A DNA stretch of 8,919 nucleotides from an uncultured Rhizobiaceae group bacterium (GTDB lineage: Bacteria > Pseudomonadota > Alphaproteobacteria > Rhizobiales > Rhizobiaceae). Under the pieces are notes generated by a model. It searched no databases and was not told the origin of the DNA. It saw only the letters and a list, made by a program, of their open reading frames with translations. Each line of letters begins with the position of its first letter. The stretch's first letter is position 1. The stretch covers positions 1 to 8,919 of the forward strand of contig CALAIO010000307.1 in NCBI GenBank assembly GCA_937923355.1, given 5' to 3'. Positions 1-6,725 of this stretch are shown here, one piece after another. Made by a program: the position numbers and the translations under genes.

Positions 1-568
1 CCAGATACTTGCGAGCCAGAGCTTCATCAGGTTTTTCAACGAAGGTTAAAACCTTGCAGCCGCCTTCAGTCAAAACCTTGTCACTTGGCAAGATATAGCC
101 ATATCCGGTGGCAGGGTAATCCGGCTTGATGCCAAAGGTAATCAGATGCCCTTGTTGGGCTGCCTCAAGTGCACTCTGTATAGTTTGCTCAAAGCCTTTT
201 TGATCGTTGATTGCATGATCAGCGGCAAGCACCAGCACAATTGAATTTTGATCCCGCTCCAAAGCCTGAAGACATCCGGCAACAATCGCTGCACACGAGT
301 TTCTCTGCATTGGCTCAAGAATAATATCCGCATCAACTTCCAGAATATTTAAATCTTCTGCAATCAGAAAGCGATGATCATTTGCACCTATTATAATAGG
401 GTTCTGGTCAAATAGCTTACCCGAGCATCGTAAAAGTGTACTTTGAAACAGACTACGTTCGCCACCAAGATTTAGAAATTGCTTGGGTCTCGTATTACGC
501 GACAGCGGCCACAGGCGCGTTCCTGCACCACCACTTAAAATTATTGGTGTGACTTGAGCGTTTTTGAT
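1..568 (-). CDS. manC: Mannose-1-phosphate guanylyltransferase (ManC/RfbM type), N-terminal part, cut by window edge
   Basis: Makes GDP-mannose from GTP and mannose-1-phosphate in the cytoplasm, feeding capsule, O-antigen or exopolysaccharide synthesis. About 189 residues are visible. They include the nucleotidyltransferase signature GGAGTRLWPLSR close to the N-terminus, then RPKQF, GANDHRF, EPMQRNSCAAI, VLAADHAI, YPATGYGYI and the FVEKP motif at the window edge. Together these are diagnostic of the ManC/AlgA/RfbM family. The C-terminus, and any fused phosphomannose isomerase domain, lies outside the window. It follows the OpgH-type gene on the same strand with about 26 bases between, so the two are probably co-transcribed. 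Oddity: the frame is open from a TAA at 617-619 but contains no ATG, GTG or TTG before the signature. The best-placed start by homology is an ATC at 566-568, about nine residues before PIILSGG, with a G-rich stretch (GGTGGGG) just upstream. Family assignment is very secure; the start is not. Confidence 0.9.
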   Translation of the reverse strand, partial: MKNAQVTPIILSGGAGTRLWPLSRNTRPKQFLNLGGERSLFQSTLLRCSGKLFDQNPIIIGANDHRFLIAEDLNILEVDADIILEPMQRNSCAAIVAGCLQALERDQNSIVLVLAADHAINDQKGFEQTIQSALEAAQQGHLITFGIKPDYPATGYGYILPSDKVLTEGGCKVLTFVEKPDEALARKYL

Positions 569-594
569 ATTACCCCACCCGGCAGCTGAAAAAC

Positions 595-2457
595 CTATGC
601 AACAATTCTCATATCTTTAGCAGATACAGTGCCTACGATATCAAGATTTGCATCAATAGCCAGCAAATCTTGTGTTGTAAGTGGTGTATGCAATTCACTG
701 TTTTGTTCATGCTCTGCACGAATAGAAATCGCAGGAAGGTTTAACGCACGGATGATTACTGGCGGTGTTTCTTCTTCCGGCAATTGCCAGAAACCAAATT
801 TCGCAGCCAATTTACCAAAGAACAGATGCGAACTGGTAATACCAAACGGTACAGCCAAAATTGGGCCAATGAACACTGGTAAGCAGATCAGCAATGTTAA
901 AGCATTCAGATTTCCAACACTAAGAACGCCAGCAACACCAATGACACCAAACAAGACTTGAGGCCATAAATGTTTTGCTGTCACACCAAAGGGAAGCGAT
1001 TCAGCACTGCGAGATTGTGTTGCCCAACCTTTCGCCTTGCGGAACACGAAAAGTTGGAAGAGGAAGATTGTATTTGCAACAGCCATAATAGGTGCAAGCA
1101 TCATGGAGAAAACGATCTCCAGAAAAGAGCCAAAGACTACTGCAACTGTGCCACCAAAAGATTTACGCAAATCCTTACGCATCAAAACGTCTGCGATAGA
1201 AGCAATCTTTGGCGCAAAAATCATACCCATGATGATCGCAAACAATGTGTATCCAGGTCCAATACCCTGCATTTGGACACCAACTTCAGGATAAACGAAA
1301 GCAGATGTACCCACGATGATAAAGAGCATCCATGCAGGCGAGCCAATAAACATCAAGATTGCAAGCACAAGTTGAATACGGCTTGTAGGCAACAGACCAG
1401 GCTCATTTAAAAGTTTGAAATATTGCATATTACCGTGACACCAGCGCAAATCACGACGAATAAACTCCAGAATGTGTGGCGGGTTTTCTTCGTAAGAACC
1501 CATTTCTTCTGCAAGCACACGACATTCAAAACCAGCACGACGCATATATACAGCTTCTACTTGGTCATGGCTCAATATCCAGCCAGAAAGCGGGCCTTCG
1601 CCTTCCATTTTCGGAAGATGACAATGGTCTATAAATGGCTGTAATCTGATAAGCGCGTTATGCCCCCAATATGGTCCACAATCAGCCTGCCACCATGCAC
1701 TACCGATTGTGTAGGACTTCATGCCCATGCGCATTCCAAATTGGAAGACACGTGTAAAGGCACTGTCAGAAGGAAGACCAACAACAAGACTTTGCAAAAT
1801 ACCTAGCTTATCATTTTTCTGCATGATGCGAACCATGCGTAGAACAGAAGACGCCGACATGACGCTATCTGCATCAAGTGTCAGCATGTAATCATGATTA
1901 GAGCCCCAACGCTCACAAAATTCACGTATGTTACCCGCTTTAAAGCCAGGATTATCTTCGCGACGGCGGTAAGTAACATCTACTTGCCCAGCCCACTCTT
2001 TTTTCAATTTGGCAAAAGTCGCTTCTTCTTCGTCAATGACTTCCGGAAAATAGCTATCACTTAAAACATATACGTGAAATTTATCACCTTCACCTGAAGC
2101 CACAAGACGCGCCATCATGGCATTAAGATTGCGGCTTACCTGTTGGGCATCTTCATTACGAATACACATTGCAATCGCCGTAGAAGAGGTAATTTTTTCA
2201 TCACCCGTAACTTCAGCAGATGCGGGATAAACATGTGCAGCTGCATTTTCCTTGGTGCGCAGTAAAATAAATCCAATGACTGCATTCCAAAAACCAATCG
2301 CAGTCCAAGGCAGCGTAATCGCAAAACAAATCAGCAAAACCCATTCAGCCGCGACAATGCCCCCTAGGGAGAGCGAATATGCCATCATGCCGAGAAGTCC
2401 TAAAATTGTGACTACAACCAAGGAAGCGAAGATTTGTCTGCGAATTGTCGGTGTCAT
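595..2457 (-). CDS. opgH: Glucans biosynthesis glucosyltransferase, OpgH/MdoH family (GT2)
   Basis: Inner-membrane processive glucosyltransferase expected to use UDP-glucose to build and export osmoregulated periplasmic glucan. At 620 residues it is shorter than the roughly 850-residue E. coli OpgH and lacks most of the long cytoplasmic N-terminus found there. Order: two membrane segments (about 12-32 and 37-66); the GT-A catalytic domain with IRNED (99-103), DNPGFKAGN (168-176), DADS (195-198), GHNALIRL (265-272), SHDQVEA (296-302, general base region) and RRDLRW (334-339, equivalent of the QxxRW motif); then several membrane helices between about 360 and 545 and a soluble tail. The ATG at 2457 is preceded by only a weak ribosome site (GGG about 10 bases upstream). 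No opgG-type partner is visible; the downstream neighbour is manC. Family call is firm. That the product is the classic periplasmic glucan is inferred. Confidence 0.9.
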   Translation of the reverse strand: MTPTIRRQIFASLVVVTILGLLGMMAYSLSLGGIVAAEWVLLICFAITLPWTAIGFWNAVIGFILLRTKENAAAHVYPASAEVTGDEKITSSTAIAMCIRNEDAQQVSRNLNAMMARLVASGEGDKFHVYVLSDSYFPEVIDEEEATFAKLKKEWAGQVDVTYRRREDNPGFKAGNIREFCERWGSNHDYMLTLDADSVMSASSVLRMVRIMQKNDKLGILQSLVVGLPSDSAFTRVFQFGMRMGMKSYTIGSAWWQADCGPYWGHNALIRLQPFIDHCHLPKMEGEGPLSGWILSHDQVEAVYMRRAGFECRVLAEEMGSYEENPPHILEFIRRDLRWCHGNMQYFKLLNEPGLLPTSRIQLVLAILMFIGSPAWMLFIIVGTSAFVYPEVGVQMQGIGPGYTLFAIIMGMIFAPKIASIADVLMRKDLRKSFGGTVAVVFGSFLEIVFSMMLAPIMAVANTIFLFQLFVFRKAKGWATQSRSAESLPFGVTAKHLWPQVLFGVIGVAGVLSVGNLNALTLLICLPVFIGPILAVPFGITSSHLFFGKLAAKFGFWQLPEEETPPVIIRALNLPAISIRAEHEQNSELHTPLTTQDLLAIDANLDIVGTVSAKDMRIVA

Positions 2458-2485
2458 ACTTAAGATTACCCAAAAACAAAATTTA

Positions 2486-2497
2486 CAAATATATTTG
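2486..2497. promoter_or_regulatory. Perfect 12-bp palindrome overlapping a TTGACA box in the divergent promoter region
   Basis: CAAATATATTTG reads identically on both strands and lies in the 126-base gap between the divergently transcribed opgH-type gene and the dehydrogenase operon. Its right half overlaps TTGACA at 2495-2500, a consensus -35 box for the plus-strand operon. With an 18-base spacer the candidate -10 is the poor TTTTAG at 2519-2524. The position suits an operator controlling one or both directions, but short AT-rich palindromes occur by chance and no regulator is visible here. Confidence 0.3.
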
Positions 2498-2583
2498 ACA
2501 AATGCTCAATCAACCGCCTTTTAGGCATAAATGAGACAAGCATTTTTGCGATGTCCCACGTTATAGAGAAATTTAACTGAACT

Positions 2584-3618
2584 GTGTCTGAACAATTGCC
2601 TCAATTAAATGTTACCAGCACGCGAGCGAAGAGACTTACCTATGAAGCTGCATGTAGTGCGGGAATAGAAGAATGTCAACTTGCTGATTTAAAAGACAAA
2701 AATGTAATGATTCAAACGCTTTACAGTGGCATTAGTCGTGGTACCGAAAGCCTTGTCTATCATGGTAAAGTCCCAATAAGTGAACGTTCTCGCATGAAAT
2801 GCCCGCATCAGACAGGCGATTTCTCCTATCCTGTGAGCTATGGTTATGCCTGTGTTGGGAAAGTTATTGAAACACAAAGTGATGTGTCGCGCGTAAAAAC
2901 TGGCGACCTTGTCTTTGTTTTACATCCCCATCAGGACTTTTTTCAGGTTCATGAAGATGCCTGTAATGTAATTCCGACGGACTTGCCAGCGTCTCAGGCC
3001 GTTCTCTCAGCCAATATGGAAACAGCTCTAAATGCAGTTTGGGATGCAGATTTAAAAGAAACGCAACATCACATGGTAATTGGTGCAGGCGTGGTCGGAC
3101 TGCTAACCGCTTTTTGTTTGAAATCAAAGTCAGGACATGTGCCAACAATCGTTGATATCAATACAAAAAAGAAAGACGTAGCAGAAAAACTGGGATTGAA
3201 ATTTTTAACACCAGATGAAATCAGGGTTTCTGAATTGATAGAATACGAACGCTTGTTTAACACCAGCGCATCAGCACAAGGTTTGCAACTTGCCATCGAT
3301 AGTGCTGGCTTTGAAGCAAAGATAATCGAAATGAGCTGGTATGGAGACAAACGGGTAACTTTAAATCTAGGCGGTGCGTTTCATTCAAAGCGCCTGCAAA
3401 TCATTTCAAGCCAAGTTGGGCATGTATCGCCCGTAAAACGTAAAACACATAGCTATTCTGACCGAATGCAGGAAGCCATGAAATTATTGAGCGACCCAAG
3501 ACTCGCAGCACTGCTTGAACCTGAAATTGACTTCGAAGCATTGCCTGACCATCTTCACGACATATTTAACCCCAATAGCAGTGCGCTTTGCCAATTGGTA
3601 AAATATAACACCGCATAA
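2584..3618 (+). CDS. Medium-chain dehydrogenase/reductase, BchC-like zinc-binding dehydrogenase family
   Basis: Predicted NAD(P)-dependent oxidoreductase of 344 residues, a normal length for the MDR superfamily. The N-terminal GroES-like domain has YSGISRGTE (47-55), the motif seen in BchC-type MDRs where classical alcohol dehydrogenases have the Cys-containing zinc-ligand loop. YPVSYGYACVGKV (82-94) is the usual PGYE-GxV region. The Rossmann domain has GAGVVG (167-172), and an acidic D191 at the end of the second strand is more typical of NAD than NADP. No clear catalytic Cys-His zinc set or structural four-cysteine lobe is visible, so the common label 'zinc-binding' may not hold. Start is GTG at 2584: a TGA at 2578-2580 blocks any upstream start in frame, and the ribosome site is weak. 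It is first in an operon with a PTPS-like protein, a glycosyltransferase and a methyltransferase, which suggests it oxidises or reduces a biosynthetic intermediate. Substrate unknown. Confidence 0.85.
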   Translation: MSEQLPQLNVTSTRAKRLTYEAACSAGIEECQLADLKDKNVMIQTLYSGISRGTESLVYHGKVPISERSRMKCPHQTGDFSYPVSYGYACVGKVIETQSDVSRVKTGDLVFVLHPHQDFFQVHEDACNVIPTDLPASQAVLSANMETALNAVWDADLKETQHHMVIGAGVVGLLTAFCLKSKSGHVPTIVDINTKKKDVAEKLGLKFLTPDEIRVSELIEYERLFNTSASAQGLQLAIDSAGFEAKIIEMSWYGDKRVTLNLGGAFHSKRLQIISSQVGHVSPVKRKTHSYSDRMQEAMKLLSDPRLAALLEPEIDFEALPDHLHDIFNPNSSALCQLVKYNTA

Positions 3619-3632
3619 CAAATCAGCAATTT

Positions 3633-3637
3633 AGGAG
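3633..3637 (+). promoter_or_regulatory. Strong ribosome binding site (AGGAG) that fixes a TTG start
   Basis: AGGAG sits seven bases before the TTG at 3645. It is the best Shine-Dalgarno match in the operon and supports TTG as the true start of the PTPS-like gene. Strong initiation may compensate for the rare start codon. Confidence 0.7.
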
Positions 3638-3644
3638 AATACCC

Positions 3645-4043
3645 TTGCACGCAATCGAAGTTCGCGATCACATCATGATTGCCCATTCATTTAAAGGTGA
3701 GTTTTTTGGCCCTGCCCAAGCCATGCACGGCGCAACCTTTATCGTTGATGCCTGTTTTATTTCCGAAACACTGGATGAAAATAATGTGGTGATTGACATT
3801 GGCGCAGCCCATGATGCACTGAAAGCTGTTCTACAGCCGATCAACTATACAAATCTTGATGAACTGCCCCAGTTCGAAGGTGAAAACACCACCACCGAAT
3901 TTTTGACCAAATACATTTTCGATCATTTGGCAAAAGCTGCAAACGCTGGTGAACTTGGCCGTAAGAAAGGTGAGCTTAACGCCATTCGCGTTACCATCGA
4001 GGAAAGCCATGTTGCACGCGCTTGGTATGAGGGCAAACTTTAA
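3645..4043 (+). CDS. 6-pyruvoyl-tetrahydropterin synthase/QueD-like protein with altered active site
   Basis: A 132-residue member of the T-fold PTPS/QueD family, close to the usual 120-140 residues. IAHSF (12-16) and MHGATF (27-32) match the zinc-binding H and HGHxF regions, IDIG (50-53) the conserved Asp strand, ENTTTE (80-85) the ENPTSE pterin-pocket motif, and E119/E120 the pterin-anchoring Glu. Read against E. coli QueD, the catalytic Cys is Ala24, the third zinc His (HGH) is Ala30, and the catalytic Asp-His pair becomes Asn67-Tyr68. Two zinc histidines (H14, H28) and the pterin-anchor Glu remain. It therefore probably binds a pterin or related heterocycle but is unlikely to be an ordinary QueD or PTPS. 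Start is TTG with an excellent ribosome site. It lies 26 bases after the dehydrogenase and two bases before the glycosyltransferase. Residue pairing was done by eye from remembered QueD sequence. Confidence 0.85.
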   Translation: MHAIEVRDHIMIAHSFKGEFFGPAQAMHGATFIVDACFISETLDENNVVIDIGAAHDALKAVLQPINYTNLDELPQFEGENTTTEFLTKYIFDHLAKAANAGELGRKKGELNAIRVTIEESHVARAWYEGKL

Positions 4044-4045
4044 AC

Positions 4046-5092
4046 ATGCGCATCCTCTTCGTCATACCTGGAGACATTAATCTTCCCACGGGCGGATACC
4101 GTTATGACAAGGAAATCATCAATGCCTGGAGAACTTCTGGCATTGATGTTAAGCTTATAAGTCTTGAAGGTAATTACCCTTTTCCAAGTCAACAAGACAA
4201 GGCAAACGCACTTGATGCAATCAAAGATTTTCCTGAAGCAGATATTGCTGTTGTCGATGGATTACTCGGTGGCGCCTCGCCAAAATTTATGAATGCGCTT
4301 TCCAAAATCATGCCAGTTACAGCACTAATTCATCATCCACTCTGCTTGGAAAACGGATTGGACAAAGAGACTGCTCAAGCCTTGAAAGCTTCAGAACAAG
4401 AAGGGCATGAATTCGTTTCACAAATCATCACCACGAGCCCTGCCACAACCAAAACGGTTGCAGATCTATTTGGCTTTGACAGCAATAAAATTTATACAGT
4501 TTTGCCTGGCGTAAAAAGAACGCAAGTTTCGCAAGGTAGTAAAAGCAAAACCGTTCACCTGCTTTGCGTCGGTTCGGTTATTGAGCGTAAGGGGCACAAA
4601 ACCCTACTCCAAGCTTTGGGGCAATTGAAAGAACTGGATTGGCGTCTTGATTGCTACGGCAGCACAAAATTTGATGAAAAACTTTTTGATGAACTTCAAG
4701 ACATTACAAACAAAGAAGCCTTGTCTAAAAAAGTAACTTTTCACGGTGCGGTAAGCGATGAAATGCTCGAAGCAGCTTATGCAAAATCAGATGTTTTCGT
4801 TTTGCCGTCGCTTTTTGAGGGCTACGGCATGGTCTATGCCGAGGCCATTGTTCGCGGCCTTCCTGTCATCGCAACAACAGCGGGTGCAATACCGGACACG
4901 GTTCCTAAAACCTGCGGTATTTTGGTTGAACAAGAAAATATCACCACGCTTTCGCAGGCGCTTGAACAAATGATCTTTGATGAAGATTTAAGAAACAACC
5001 ATAAACAAGGCGCGCTAAACGCTGCGGCAGATTTCCCAACCTGGCAAAGTTCTGCGTCGCGATTTGCTGAAATTTTAGAGGATATAACATGA
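4046..5092 (+). CDS. Glycosyltransferase family 4 (GT-B fold)
   Basis: A cytoplasmic retaining glycosyltransferase of 348 residues, the normal length for GT4. The N-terminal acceptor domain begins MRILFVIPGD and carries the glycine motif LPTGGYRYD (13-21). The C-terminal nucleotide-sugar domain has CVGSVIERKGH (174-184), VTFHGAVSDEML (230-241), VLPSLFEGYGMVYAEA (252-267) with the EX7E pair E258 and E266, and GLPVIATTAGAIPD (271-284). No membrane segment is visible, so the acceptor may be a soluble small molecule. It is two bases downstream of the PTPS-like gene and overlaps the methyltransferase by four bases (ATGA), implying translational coupling on both sides. I infer that it glycosylates the product of this operon; the donor sugar and acceptor cannot be read from sequence. 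A role in polysaccharide synthesis alongside the opgH/manC genes is possible but less likely, as those are on the other strand. Confidence 0.9.
   Translation: MRILFVIPGDINLPTGGYRYDKEIINAWRTSGIDVKLISLEGNYPFPSQQDKANALDAIKDFPEADIAVVDGLLGGASPKFMNALSKIMPVTALIHHPLCLENGLDKETAQALKASEQEGHEFVSQIITTSPATTKTVADLFGFDSNKIYTVLPGVKRTQVSQGSKSKTVHLLCVGSVIERKGHKTLLQALGQLKELDWRLDCYGSTKFDEKLFDELQDITNKEALSKKVTFHGAVSDEMLEAAYAKSDVFVLPSLFEGYGMVYAEAIVRGLPVIATTAGAIPDTVPKTCGILVEQENITTLSQALEQMIFDEDLRNNHKQGALNAAADFPTWQSSASRFAEILEDIT
5077..5082 (+). promoter_or_regulatory. Ribosome binding site (AGAGGA) of the methyltransferase gene
   Basis: AGAGGA ends six bases before the ATG at 5089, inside the last codons of the glycosyltransferase gene. 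It supports the ATG that overlaps the upstream TGA. Confidence 0.6.
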
Positions 5093-5883
5093 GTGGATTT
5101 TCAGCAGAATGGCTAGCACTGCGCGAACCTGTCGATCATCGTGCAAGAAGTGAAGAAATATTAGGTGGCGTTGCAGGCTGGTTTGCTCAGGACGATGCTT
5201 TGCGGATAACCGATATCGGAAGCGGTACAGGCTCAACCCTTCGCGCACTAAAACCAATATTATCGCAGCGGATTGCGTGGCATTTGGTTGACCATGATGA
5301 CGCTCTGCTAGAAGTTGCCAGTGGGGAAGCGAAAGGTGACAGGGTTGAATTTTCGCTTGCCGATTTATCACAATCGCTAGACGCAATTTTCAAACAGCAG
5401 CCAGATTTGATTACCACCTCTGCTTTTCTTGATCTGGTTTCAAACGACTGGCTTGAAAATATGGTCCATGAAATAACATCCAGAAAAATTCCATTTTATG
5501 CAGCGCTCAGCTATGATGGCAGAGCCGCATGCGACCCTGGATTGGAAATGGACACGCAGGTCCTTGACGCTTTTAATACCCACCAGAGAACTGACAAGGG
5601 ATTTGGTAAAGCCCTTGGCCCCGATGCAGCAGATACAACCATCAGACTTTTTGAAAAAGCAGGCTATCAGGTCACGCATGCAAATTCTGACTGGATTGGT
5701 AATGCAAAACACAAGGTCTTTCAAATCATGCTTTTGCAAGGTTGGCACGATGCAGCTTGTGAAATTGAGTCAGAAAAATCAGCTGATTTCAAAGAATGGC
5801 TTTTGGAGCGCATAAACCTGATTGAAAATCAGGAAGCATCTTTATTTGTCGGACACAAAGATATTTTTGCAGTTCCGCTTTAA
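5089..5883 (+). CDS. Class I SAM-dependent methyltransferase
   Basis: A soluble Rossmann-fold methyltransferase of 264 residues. SAM-binding motif I is ITDIGSGTGSTLRAL (40-54), with D42 and the glycines G44, G46 and G48. The acidic residue ending the second strand is in HLVDHDD (65-71). The motif IV region is PDLITTSAFLDLVS (105-118), which would hold acceptor-site residues. A C-terminal region with WIGNAKHKVFQ and FVGHKDIFAVP is not part of the generic fold and may recognise the acceptor. It is the last gene of the four-gene operon, starting within the glycosyltransferase stop codon. Its own stop shares TTAA with the stop of the convergent reductase gene. I infer O-, N- or C-methylation of the operon's product; protein or RNA methylation cannot be excluded. 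The sequence does not match UbiE/UbiG-type signatures well enough to name it. Confidence 0.85.
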   Translation: MSGFSAEWLALREPVDHRARSEEILGGVAGWFAQDDALRITDIGSGTGSTLRALKPILSQRIAWHLVDHDDALLEVASGEAKGDRVEFSLADLSQSLDAIFKQQPDLITTSAFLDLVSNDWLENMVHEITSRKIPFYAALSYDGRAACDPGLEMDTQVLDAFNTHQRTDKGFGKALGPDAADTTIRLFEKAGYQVTHANSDWIGNAKHKVFQIMLLQGWHDAACEIESEKSADFKEWLLERINLIENQEASLFVGHKDIFAVPL

Positions 5884-6590
5884 GACGATGTCTTGGCAAG
5901 ATTGCAGTCAAAAAGAACATCCCGCCCAAGTGGATAAAGCGTAACTTCAGGACGAAGCGCTTCATCCAGCTTGTCTATCGGTGATAAATTCAATCCTGAA
6001 AGCCCACCACCCATAATAACAGGTGCAACAATCAGATGAAGCCTGTCCAACACGCCTGCATCCATAAAATTGGAAAGCGTCTGATTACCGCCCTCGACCA
6101 GAATTTTTTGATAGCCCCTACCAAAAAGCGCCTTAGTGATTTGAGAAGGGCAGATATGAAACTCTTCGGCCGGCAGTTTTATAATTTCTGCCTTGCCCAG
6201 TGCGGGGTGTTCGGTCTCATTTGAGGTAATGATGATGACATTGGCAATATCATCACTGAAAAGTTTTGCGTTCAAATCAACACGACCTCGCGGATCGATG
6301 ATTACACGAACAGGGTTTATCCCCTCGCACAGACGAACACTAAGTTCAGGATCATCTGCGTTTACGCAACCAACACCCACAATCACAGCTTCTACATCGC
6401 GACGAATTTTATGCAAATGTTTCAAACCGCAATCACTGTTGATATATTTGGAATCGCCCGTTGGCGTTGCAATACATCCATCCAGCGTTTGGCCCAATTG
6501 GCCAATAACAATTTTCCCACTCGCGCGTATAGACGCGGTAGGATCTGATGTACTTATCGTAAATGGAATATTTTCTGGCAGGCTTGTCAT
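5880..6590 (-). CDS. RibD C-terminal/dihydrofolate-reductase-like reductase, stand-alone
   Basis: A 236-residue protein of the RibD-C/DHFR superfamily, whose known members reduce the ribosyl side chain of a pyrimidine riboflavin precursor, or pterins, with NAD(P)H. Signatures: GQTLDGCIA (33-41, the SLDGKIA region), a VGVGCVNADDPELSVR stretch (71-86) matching the VGxGTVxxDDPxLTxR hallmark, NPVRVIIDPRGRV (92-104), KILVEGGNQTL (162-172) and APVIMGGG (189-196). The N-terminal zinc deaminase domain of bifunctional RibD is absent; about 25 unrelated residues precede the reductase core. It converges on the plus-strand operon, and the stop codons interlock in TTAA. Context suggests it works with that operon on a GTP-derived heterocycle rather than as the housekeeping riboflavin enzyme, though a role in riboflavin synthesis cannot be ruled out from this window. 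No good ribosome site precedes the ATG. Confidence 0.85.
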   Translation of the reverse strand: MTSLPENIPFTISTSDPTASIRASGKIVIGQLGQTLDGCIATPTGDSKYINSDCGLKHLHKIRRDVEAVIVGVGCVNADDPELSVRLCEGINPVRVIIDPRGRVDLNAKLFSDDIANVIIITSNETEHPALGKAEIIKLPAEEFHICPSQITKALFGRGYQKILVEGGNQTLSNFMDAGVLDRLHLIVAPVIMGGGLSGLNLSPIDKLDEALRPEVTLYPLGRDVLFDCNLAKTSS

Positions 6591-6602
6591 GCAAACTTTT
6601 TG

Positions 6603-6631
6603 ATAATGAAAGATTTAATCAGTTTGCACAA
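6603..6631 (-). promoter_or_regulatory. Candidate promoter of the RibD-like reductase gene
   Basis: On the minus strand TTGTGC (6626-6631) and CATTAT (6603-6608) are separated by exactly 17 bases. The -10 box ends 12 bases before the ATG at 6590, so the transcript would have almost no leader, which fits the lack of a ribosome site. It indicates that the reductase can be expressed separately from the convergent operon. This is pattern matching only. Confidence 0.35.
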
Positions 6632-6725
6632 TCTACCTGAACTGCGACTGAATAAAGCCCTCACTCAATCAAAAATCATTGCCAATTTTAAACTTAACGT
6701 GATTAAGCGATTTTAGGGTGAGCAA

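Noticed and set aside
596..598. ATA overlapping the opgH stop as the manC start
   Set aside because: It would add ten residues before the usual ManC N-terminus and has no ribosome site; the ATC at 566-568 fits family length better, though neither is proven.
970..1410. Plus-strand open frame of 146 residues inside opgH
   Set aside because: It is antisense to a clear OpgH-type gene, is rich in Cys, His and Asn, and shows no domain.
3069..3350. Minus-strand open frame inside the dehydrogenase gene
   Set aside because: Antisense shadow of a conserved Rossmann domain; no start context and no motif.
6693..6707. Inverted repeat CTTAA-N5-TTAAG after the small orphan gene
   Set aside because: Five AT-rich pairs give a weak stem, and the T-run after it is interrupted; not called as a terminator.
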